From Dichetophora obliterata (lineage: Eukaryota; Arthropoda; Insecta; Diptera; Sciomyzidae), in assembly GCA_963920525.1 (NCBI GenBank), contig OY986439.1, positions 53,284,982-53,348,981 of the forward strand: a stretch of 64,000 nucleotides of DNA, in the 5' to 3' direction. Under the pieces are notes generated by a model that was not told the origin of the DNA, did not search any database, and was given only the letters and a program-made list of their open reading frames with translations. A program made the translations under genes and the position numbers. This document shows, in pieces, positions 1 to 10,400 of this stretch (within the stretch, counting starts at the first letter, position 1; each line of letters begins with the position of its first letter).

Positions 1-637
1 TGTCATAATAACAGCTTCTGACCTCAAGCGGTCAAGCTGTCAAAATTTTCAATGCGCACAAGTGCACAACTGCTCAAGTCCTCAAGATTGAGGCTACAGT
101 AGTAAAGCACTTGTGCAGATTTTGACGTACGTGAATTTTGTTTTTGTAAATGCAAAAGTACCCAACTGCACTGGCAATTGCACTGAATCGTGAATACCCC
201 TAATCTAAATGAGAAATTTGAGGGAGTGAGCGAGGGAATAAATTTTGACCACCATGGCCACCAAATTATTCGGCTGTTCATACTAAATCATGATATCAAA
301 GCAGTGTTGCGTTGTGAAATTATTCACAACATTTGTGTTTTAGTATGAAAATATGACACTTTTAATACAAAATGTATTAAAACATTAATAAAACCTGCTT
401 AATAGAAACACTTCGGAGGTACCAAATGTGTCTTAGTTTGTACCTCAATATTTAATGAAAATTCATCTCAGAATGTGATTTAATAGTACAAGTATATGAA
501 AACATTACCAATTTTTTATGTGAAATTCATTAAACTAGCTTAATTTTAGTATTTTAGATTTGTATTAACCTGTGAAGTAAAATATTTTTAAAAATAAAAC
601 TACTCTCAATTCAGAATATATTTTAAATTTTGGGGGA
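1..637. other. AT-rich flank, no gene seen
   Basis: No open frame here resembles a known protein and no transposon ends were recognised. The sequence is AT-rich, with a slightly richer first 280 bases carrying short repeats of the words GTGCA and CTCAAG. The minus-strand open frame in the first 280 bases shows no domain or plausible composition and is probably chance. Confidence 0.5.
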
Positions 638-2090
638 GATTACGGTTTTCGTAGCGCCAAGACCTGAAAATGCAGTTTTTTAGAAATATTATTGAGAAAA
701 TAAGATTCACCGAAGGAATTACCGATACATCATTTAGCTATCGAGGTATCGATTTTTTAAACAAGTTTCCAATTTATGAAATTCATGTGAAATTTCGACT
801 ATATCTTTCCTAATGATTGACCGATCGGGTACCATTCGAAAGACAATTTATATATCTTTAAGATAAAAGATAAACTAAATAATTTTTTTAACTTGGTCAC
901 GCTTTAGATGGTTTTCAGTATATTATAATTTTTGTTTGCATAAAACCGTTACTTCCTCTAAAAATTACGTTATTAATGGGAAACAAAACCATCATATATT
1001 TAAAGGTGAAACAATGAATATTTTGTTTGGTGCATAATATAGAAAACTACTTTACTCCATTGTTGCTGTATTTCTAATTTTGTTTATATACTAGGTTGAA
1101 CAGTGCAATGATATTGTTTTTTCTTTTAACTAATCGTTCATTTTGAGAATGCAGTTTTAATGTACTCATCCTCAAAATAATATTTATTGAAGGAATTATA
1201 AATATATCGATTAATTATCGAGTTATCGACCTTTTTTCAAACGTTATTTTTAAATTAAATTCATTCCTTGAAAAAATGATTTTCCCTTGTAAGGAATGTT
1301 TTTATCACTATTTCGTACAAGGGAAAATCAATTTTTTTTATGGTGTTTTTTGAGATAAAATAATTTGACCTTTTACGGAATATTTTCATTACTGTTCCGA
1401 AATGAACAAATAAATTTTTTATTGTGTTTTTTTACTATAGAATGATTTGCTCTTGTACGGAATGTTTTTATAACCAATTTTTTTGTGGGATTATGTTTTC
1501 TTTTTTTTTTTTTTGGCTTATGACCTTTTTTTAAACTGGCCATAATCCCAAATTCAATTTTGGGGATCATGTGAGGCTTGTAATCCCTTAGCATCGGGCA
1601 GAAATCAAATACCAAAAATGTAAATATGATATAAAATTGCTTATAAAAATTAAATCAGTCTTTCAAAATATTTATATCATATATAGTTAAAAGTTATTCA
1701 ATTACCTTTCAAACGACACATCAATCTTTTGAATCGTTTGGATTATGACAAAAATATGTATACTTAAACAGATCTTTTAGCAAGAAAAAGCATCGATTAT
1801 TAATCGATTTATAAATTATCTCTAGTGCAACCGGGTTGAAAATAAATTATTTGTATTATCTTTTATTTTAAAGACATATAAACAATGGTACCCGATTTAA
1901 TTAGATCGGTCAATTATTACCAAAGATATAGCAGAATTTTTATATAGATTTTGTCCAGTAAAATATTATTTTAAAAATTGATAATTCAATAACTAATCGA
2001 TATATCAATTATTGCTTTGGTGAATTTTATTTTCTTAATTTGTACTACTAAACTGCCTTTTTAGATCTTGGCGTCACAGAAACTGTAATC
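638..2090. mobile_element. Fold-back element with long inverted arms
   Basis: The left end (GATTACGGTTTTCGTAGCG at 638) and the right end near 2090 are inverted copies of each other. The similarity continues inward for about 250 bases: AAAATAAGATTCACCGAAGG on the left corresponds to the reverse complement of the CTTTGGTGAATTTTATTTTC stretch on the right. A further degenerate copy of the arm starts near 1140. The centre has no coding capacity. This is a non-autonomous, hairpin-forming element. The arms are diverged, so the insertion is old, and no clear target duplication was found. Confidence 0.6.
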
Positions 2091-2144
2091 GTGCCAAATT
2101 TTTAACTTAATTTGATTTGTTATATTTTTAAAAACCTAATAAAT

Positions 2145-3108
2145 CTGATTTTTTTTAATTATATGTATTCTAAGTCTAAAACCGGAAAATTTCAGGTCAC
2201 TCCCAAGTCGTTTAGAAGTTTTAGGGGTCCAAATTTGTTAAAATTGGCCTGAAAAACACGTGATTTTTTTCCTACAAAACTAATAATTATGAGTATCAAA
2301 AGAAAGGTGATGCTGTTACATGATAGAAAGAACTACAGATAACGTATTGCGCATGTCCGCCATCTTTGCTGTGACGTCGGTGGAGCTCGTTGTTGCAACC
2401 GTAGTCACAATTTATTCATAAAGTGTAAAGATTTTTGACTGTCGAACTTTTCTTATGAAAACTTGTTTTACTGAAATTAAATAAATATCGTTAAATAAAA
2501 CACATGTCCAAAATAAAGTAAATATATTTTTTAGTACTGTTTGTGAAAAAAATGCATATTTTCTCCCCTTTTTACCCCTTTCCACAAAAATCAGCTACGT
2601 TGCTTAATGTGTTTGACAGAATTTTGAGTGTTTTTTATTTTCATTTTACTATCTTCGTCCCTTTTGTTGTTTAATTTTCTCTTTTTGACATTTTCTTTTG
2701 TGTGTATTAAATATTTTTCGTTGAGCTGGAAATAATTTATCATTAGTTCTTTGTATCATGATTCTGTTACCTATTCAACGAACCATCAATCTTAAAAATC
2801 CATACATTACTTTCGAAGATATAACATTTTACGTATCATCAAGTGTGCATTATACGTAAACTGTTATATCTTTAAAAGTAATGCATGGATTTTTAAGATT
2901 GATGGCTCGTTGAATAGGTAACAGCATTACTTTTATTTTGATACCCATAATTATTAGTTTTGTAAAAAAAAATCACGAGTTTTTCAGGCCAATTTTTACA
3001 ACTTTGGACCCCTATAACTTCTAAACTACATGAGAGCGGGCTAAAATTTTTCCGGTCTTAACACATATGATTAAAAAATTAAAAATTTGAGTTTTAACTC
3101 ATCTCCAA
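2145..3108. mobile_element. Long-TIR MITE with internal palindrome
   Basis: About 160 bases at 2150-2310 recur inverted at 2930-3100, sharing TTTAGAAGTT, GGGGTCCAAA, TTGGCCTGAAAAAC and ATGGGTATCAAAA-type words. Inside the right half lies a second palindrome: GTTACCTATTCAACGA near 2767 and its inverse ending near 2923, enclosing the TTAAAAATCCAT/ATGGATTTTTAA pair. The middle (2310-2760) is unique in the window. It contains no transposase. The same arm sequence recurs at 33.8 kb, and diverged relatives lie at 3.1-4.0 and 61.6-62.6 kb. Confidence 0.65.
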
Positions 3109-3111
3109 TCG

Positions 3112-4046
3112 GGCATATTTCACCTTTAGCTAAAAAGAATTTTTCACTTTTTTTCGTGGAATATATGTATAAAAGCCTTCTAATTCCAAATCTCGTCTGG
3201 TTTAGAAGTTATATGGGTCCAAAGTTGAAAAATGGGCTCAAAAAACTTGCTATATCTTTGATATATATAAACAAAACTAAGCAAAATGGGTATTAAAAGA
3301 AAGGCTATTCTATTACCTATTCAATAATCTATTACCTATTAACCATAAAATTCCATTAATTACTTTCTAAGATATAACTCTTTTTATGTAAAAACTATTT
3401 TGCATCAAAATTTTAGATGCATTTGCCTGCGGCGCTTTATTTATCCACCGTTTATTTGACCGTTCCTAAATAATTCAAAAATTCTTACAAAATTAATAAT
3501 TTTTTATGGCTTTTAACTGCATAACTTACTCTGTAAATGTTTTAAAAATTTCTCGAGTGCGGCCCTTTCTTCCTCAATCGTTCATGTAACTATTTAACTT
3601 ACTTCGTGAATATTCCTCCTTCATTTATGTTACATCGTATATGTAACTAGTTATATCTTAGTTACTTAAATTGCAACTATTTCTTTTTTCTATAATTTAG
3701 ACTTCCAACTTAATAGTGTTTTGCCCTTGTACGAAATATTGTTTTTAACACTACAAAACGAAAATATTTAAGTATAAAAGAAGTTATATCTTAAAAAGTT
3801 ATCCATGTATTTTAATGTTTGATACTTCGTTGAATAGGCGCTCGTATTACCTTTCTTTTGATACCCATTACCCATAAAAAATTACCGCATGTTTTTAAGG
3901 CCATTTTTCCTAACTTTGGACAACTATAACTTTTAAACGTCTTGAGAGCGATCTCTAATTTTTTCATTATTCGCTTTTTAGCTCCAAATAGACATTTTGA
4001 AGAAAAAAAATTAAAAAGTCCATTTTAGCTAAAGGTAAAACGTTCC
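3112..4046. mobile_element. Long-TIR MITE family A, older copy
   Basis: Ends are GGCATATTTCACCTTTAGCT on the left and the inverse of GGAACGTTTTACCTTTAGCT on the right, so the terminal repeats pair well, and similarity of the two arms continues for roughly 300 bases. The flanks TCCAATCG (3104-3111) and TTCAATTG (4047-4054) match at 6 of 8 positions, consistent with a decayed 8-bp target duplication. The whole 935-bp element is the inverted counterpart of the better preserved 1,037-bp copy at 61578-62614. It has no coding capacity. Confidence 0.7.
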
Positions 4047-4411
4047 TTCAATTGTTCCATGGAAACTGTAATCATGCAAAATTTTGAATTTGTATATTTT
4101 TAAAAACCTTATAAATCTGGTGCATTTTTGATGAAAAAGCTAATTTTTCGATTTTGTGGAGGATTTTAGAATTGAAAAGCTGGCAGCACTGCTATTTTGT
4201 TTCGTTGTCAAAACTGTCAACGGACAAGATAAAAAAAGAAACGACGAAAGTAAAGAACTGAAGAACCACCAACAAAATCATCTTCCGTGTGTGCAACGAA
4301 AAAAGGAAACAAGAAACTAAGAACGCAACTAGGTAAAAGAAGTGAAAAAGTTAATTTAAATAAATTTTATACAAAAGCTCCAGGGGTAAAAACAAAAATA
4401 AAATCCAGAAC
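4047..4411 (+). promoter_or_regulatory. NECAP promoter and 5' untranslated region
   Basis: This is the stretch between the last upstream repeat and the NECAP start codon. Bases 4060-4130 still resemble 2080-2150 (AAACTGTAATC and TTTTTAAAAACCT words), so repeat sequence reaches close to the gene. The A-rich, purine-rich segment from about 4220 looks like a fly 5' leader. No TATA box or initiator could be fixed with confidence. Confidence 0.4.
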
Positions 4412-7400
4412 ATGGAATATGAAAGCGTACTAATTGTGAAGCCCGAAGTCTTTATCTACAAAATACCCCCAAGAGCCAGCAACAGAGGATACAGGTGAGG
4501 AAAAAGCTTCCGATGAAATGTTGAAAATAGCAAAAACTATGAAAATAGAATAATTTTCATTATAAAACGCTAAAAAATCTGGAATTCCAAAATAAAACTG
4601 CAAAACCAATGCTACCTTTTCATTGAACCAATAATGATTGTGCGTGCAATAAGTCTTTTTCTTTGTCCTCGCAAAACTTTCCCTTCATTTTCTCTATTTG
4701 CTATTATTTTTCCATTTACCCATTCGATCCCCATCACAAGGTTAAGTGCAGCAAAAATAATAAAATGCCAGCGAAGTTCATTGTAAATTGATTTTTTTTC
4801 TTAATACATTTTATTTGTTGCCTTTCTTTGCTTGTGTGTATTTCATGCAGTTTTTAAATTTTTCTTTTATCTTGGTTTTTTGTCCAATCGTTGGATGCTA
4901 TGGTTGAGCCAAGTTGGTCAGCAACGGTGCGGTGCTTTCCTTCGACCACTGTTGATGCCAATGAGGCTGGTGAAGACGCTTTCAGTTAAACGCCCACTTT
5001 TATTATTGTTGGCTATAATGCTGCGTGGCATTTATTCGCACCTTTTCCATTTGACTCTTTTTATCACATACCAGATAACTTTTATTACACTTTAATCAAT
5101 CTAAAAGAATGATAAGACTATGGTATAATCTTTACTTTGTATTATAAACGTTATATTTATATATATTTTACTCATATCTACAATCATCTAGAGCTGCCGA
5201 CTGGAATCTTGGCGAACCAACATGGACAGGACGTATGCGTCTTGTAGCTAAAGGCACCGCTGTCAATCTCAAATTGGAGGACAAAACAACGGGAGCACTT
5301 TTTGCTAATTGTCCCGTCGATACATATCCAGGCGTTGCTATCGAAGCGGTCTCGGATAGCTCACGTTATTTTGTCATACGTGTTCAGGATGATAACGGTA
5401 CTTTATTGTTTTATAGTCATAAACTTCTGTATAAGATCATTCCTTTTCTATAGGACGGTCGGCATTTTTGGGTCTTGGTTTTGGTGATCGTTCCGATTCA
5501 TTTGATTTGAATGTGGCGCTGCAGGATCATTTCAAGTGGGTAAAAAATCAAGAGCAAATCGAAAAGGAAAAAACTGAACCTAAACAAGAACTTGATCTCG
5601 GTTTCAAGGAAGGTGAAACAATTAAAATTAACATGCGAATAACGGTAGGCAATTTATATTACATTTCTATTTTAATGCCGGGATAATTAAACCTATATTA
5701 TTTCTCTAGAAAAAAGATGGCTCTGAGGGTTCCTCGCGCACTTCAAAATCGAAACCATCAAGCGGCTTCTTGCCACCACCACCGGGTGGATTAGGCAAAA
5801 TTGCACCACCACCAGCTACAGCTTCGGGAGGCAACAATCGACAGAGTCCGGGTACCTCACCTGCTCATAGAGTGTCAGGCGGAGGCACCGGCACTGATTG
5901 GGGTGATTATGCTTCGGCAGGGTAAGTCCTAGAATTGCCACACAAAATACATATTACCACTAGTATGGTTTATGACATTACTCATTGTGTTCAATTAATT
6001 TTCATGTGAATAAGGATGTTGCTTTAGTTATTTTAAAGCCATTTGATAAAGCTTGATTTAAAGCTGGCGCATATTATGTAAGCAGTAACTTTGCCAAATA
6101 GTGGATGTTTTTTGTTAAGAACGGATTGATCCGTGGCATTTCGAGTGTTTATCATTCATATGACTTAAATAAATAACGCGTTCTATAGAAATTTGAGAGA
6201 AAGAGTCAAAATATTAAAGACATACTTATGGCTTAAAACAATACAGAATACAGACTAATAATACCCTTACCCCATGCATATATCCCCATTTTCTTATATA
6301 TAACGCTATACATCTAGAAATAATCTTTAAGAGCGAATAAAATCTTTATTGCGTATACCGAAATTGCTTTTTAGTCCAGCAGTAACAGATTAACTTTTGC
6401 TAGAAATCATAGCATTATAATGTGGGAACTATTAAAAAGACTAAAGTAAAAAAAATAAAATTTACCAATATCAAAGGTAAATTCTTTGAAATATGCTTTA
6501 AGATGAAATCTGCTTGTCTCATGCAGTCTCCCAAATTATCCACAAAAATACCTATGCGGAACTATGTGTCGAAAATTACAACTGGTTTCCTATGCCATCC
6601 ACTTTACATAAGATTCTTATTCATGGGGCTGCTGTCATTAGAACTAGTCTGTTACTAGTAGGAATGCTTGCGCAGGATACTTAAAAAAATCAGATTAACT
6701 CAGTGCAGGACTCAAAATCACAGAGTTAATAGTACAGACATGTTTTATATAGCAATGGATAGTTCTGATCCGGTTATTGCTTCAAGAAGCCTGTTACTGT
6801 ACCTGAAGCAAATTACTAATTTTGACGAAAATATGCGCCAACTACTTGCAATGCCTGACGATAATGAACAGAAAGCCTCTCTCCTCTACAGAAAGCTGTG
6901 AAGACGATATTGAGGAGTTACCAGGAATATTTCAAGCTTTTAAAGCAGTGCCGATCACATAGACACGATCGGTAAATCACACATATTCTGCAAATTATTG
7001 CAAGCAAGCTCAGTCAGTGCATGTATGACAATCAAACAAACAGTTTTATATCACATTTTATTTATTTATATGACGAAGTGTGGAATTATTAATCTATCGC
7101 CAAGTAGAAACACTTGCGAGGAATCGTAACTGTATGGAACTTAAAAAAAAAAGAAGAGGAAGTTGACTTTGAATTGTGAGTTCGAAGTGAAAAATTATTT
7201 TAATTTACAGAGTGTCTCTTACAGACTACACTTAAATGAAATTAGAACTAAATATAAAACTATTGAAGCTATTTACAAGAAAAATTAAAAAATGTGGATA
7301 ACTAGTTATAATAAGAAAAACTAGTAAGGAATTATCTTCGACTGGGCCGAAGTTAAAATACCCCCACGGGCGAATTAGAGTATATTTAAAGGTTTAAAGC

Positions 7401-10400
7401 AGTCTGTTAAATATTTATCGATAAAATAATTTTCGTCAGAGTTTTACGAAAAATAATAATTAAATAATTAAAAAAACCGTTTTGGTAAACTCACTTTGTA
7501 TGGGAGGTAGACGTAATTTTTATTCAACTTTTACAAATTTCATAAGTGCAAAATTTGAAGTCACTAGATTAATTTTTGTGAGATTTAAAGAGATTTAAAC
7601 GTTTTAGTAACCTCAGTATGGGAGTTAGCCGTGGTTTTCATTTGATTTTTCCAAATTTAATACTTAAAGTACATATAAATTGTTTTATCTTGCAATATGT
7701 GCAAAGTTTTTTGTCATTAGATTATTTTTTGCGGAATTGAAAAAGATTTTACCGTTTTGGTAAACTCACTTTGTATAGGAGGTAGACGTTATTTTTATTC
7801 GACTTTTACAAACTTCATATTCAAAGTGCATCTTAAAGGTTAAAGCTTATGTGCAAAATTAAAAGTGATTAGATTAATTTTTGTGGAATTTAAAGAGATT
7901 TTACCGTTTTGATTAAGTCACTTTGATGGGAGGTAGACCTAATTTCCATCTGATTTTTAGAAATATCATACTCAAAGTTGATATTAATTGTTAAAGCTAA
8001 TGTGCAAAATTTAAAGTCGTTTGATTAGTTTTTGTAGATTTAAGGAGATTTTACCGTTTTGGTTAAATCACTTTGTGTGGGAGGTAGGCGTGGTTTTCAT
8101 CCGTTTTGGCTCATTTTCGAACAAAGCTTATGTATTGAATTTCGTTACGGTAGCTATAAAATTACGGCTAATATCGTGATCACAGACAGACAGACGGACA
8201 TGGCTAAATCGACTCAGGTATAGATACTTTTCTATACCGGACACGCCTCCTTATCGGCCTTACAAACGGAGTGACAAAGTTAATATACCCCTATTACGTT
8301 TTTTAAACGTGGGGGTATAAAAATTAAAAAATGTAAAAACAATAGAGAAGATCAAGGCTCGTGAGCCATAATGCTTAGAACAAAGTTTTCTTTAAAACTA
8401 TTTCTAGAGTTTCAACTAAATAGGTCAGCTACGCTAAGCAATTCATTGGTTTCCTGAAAACTGCGTGCCAAAGCCATATTGCGAGAATAATTTGAGCTAT
8501 GGAACGACTCACGGAAGTGGAATTGGCTGCGGAGATATCGAGATGGAGTATAAAAGTCAAGCTGAGAAAGCAGTTCAGGACACTGGATGTTATGGTGAAT
8601 AAGATCCCAAAAAAGCTATACTGAACTTGAGGGTAGGTTCCAATTTAATTTAAACCACATGAACCTAGTGAAGTTACGTTGGACCGATTCTAATCTGTTG
8701 GAGTATAGTTGGTACCAAGGGTTCCAAATCGTTGAGCAATATTCCAAGTGCGGTCGAAAGTAGAAATTCTTTTTAAAAAAACCTAGCATTGAGTTTGCTT
8801 TAGCAATTATTAGTTCAATATGATTTCTAAAAAACAGTTTTGGATCCAATAAAACTCCCAAGTAATTTTTGCAGGACACTCTTTCCAGAGAGGTAGAATT
8901 AATGGAATAATTCCTATAGATATGCGAGGAAGACCCAGAAAAGGAGAGACACTGACACTTAGAAATATTAATGGGAAGATTATTAATAAAGCACCTATTA
9001 GCGACCGAGTTAAGGTAATTTTGAAGAAGTCTGAAATCATTCTCAGATTTAATTGACCGAAAAAGTTTTAAGTCATCAGCAAAAAGAGGCCATCTTGAGT
9101 GCTCAATGACTACGAGGGAAGTCATAAATTAAGAAAAGAAATAAAAGTGGGCCAAGATAACTCCCTTGAGGTACACCTGAAGTGAGCTGAAATGCGAAAG
9201 ACAGACATTCATTAATTTTAACGTTTTGACGTCGACTTCTGATTAACACGATTAAGGAGATAAGATCTTAACCATGCAAACAGACTTGAATGAAATCGAA
9301 GAGCAAAAAGCCTAAGAAGAAGAGATTTGTGGTTGACTTTATCAAACGCTTTAGCGAAATTTTGACTCACATCACTTCAAAAAATGAAAATGGGAGCATG
9401 AATGGCAAGCATTGCTTGTGTGTGTTAGCTCGTGTTTGGTCGACACTGTTTTAAAGTCTTCAATGATATTTAATTGTTAGAAAATGAATTTGAAGATTTT
9501 TAAATTTTGAATCTAATCATTAAACTCGTGTAGATCGAAAAACTTGTCGATATTAATTGCCAAATAAAGCATCGCCGCAAATAACGCTGTAAGCGACAAA
9601 CGAATCAAACATGTTTCTTTTCTTACTATCGTTAAAAATGCTCTGACTTGGAGGGGGATATTTTATATATGTATATATATATATATATACATGCAAATTT
9701 CTTTACAACTCATAAGTAAAATTTAAGATAAAAGGAAATTGAAATCAAATGACTCTAACTGCGCCATTAAAGACGTTTTTTTCAATTCCGGAAAACTTAC
9801 AATTTTGCCGCTTACAATGTTATTCGCGGCGACTCTTCAAATATTGTGCTGAAATCATTGAACTCATATCGACAGTCAATTTCTCGACGAGGTTGCACGA
9901 CGAGGTTGAGGCCATAAAATTGAGAATTTTGGTCGATATCTATCCGTTGGTGAGTTCGTTACGGAAATTTAAAGAAATGTAACTTTTGTAAATATTTATT
10001 TAAACAATTCAGAAGAATGTACTGAATTATGTTTTTACATGTATATTTTAGAGACAGGAGACAAAAATACACAAGTCAAATGAACGTCATGAAGTTACAC
10101 CCGGATATAGCTGATTTTGTAAAAACCTTACTATCAAAACCTTGAGACTTGAGAATCCTTTGCGGTTATAACAAAGACGTTTATCGCTTGTCGGAGCCAT
10201 TATTTTTACATGAGTTCCGTCAACTGCCATTGTCACACCAGGAATTTTTGATTTGCTATAAAATATGTCTTTGCTTCCAATTCTTCGCTTGCAGTCATGC
10301 CAATCAAAATCCGATTGTATCCATTTTAAATTATTTCCCAAAGAAAATAAACTCAAGTAAGCAATTTCGTTTGACAAATTTGTCGGCACAATAGTTTTAC

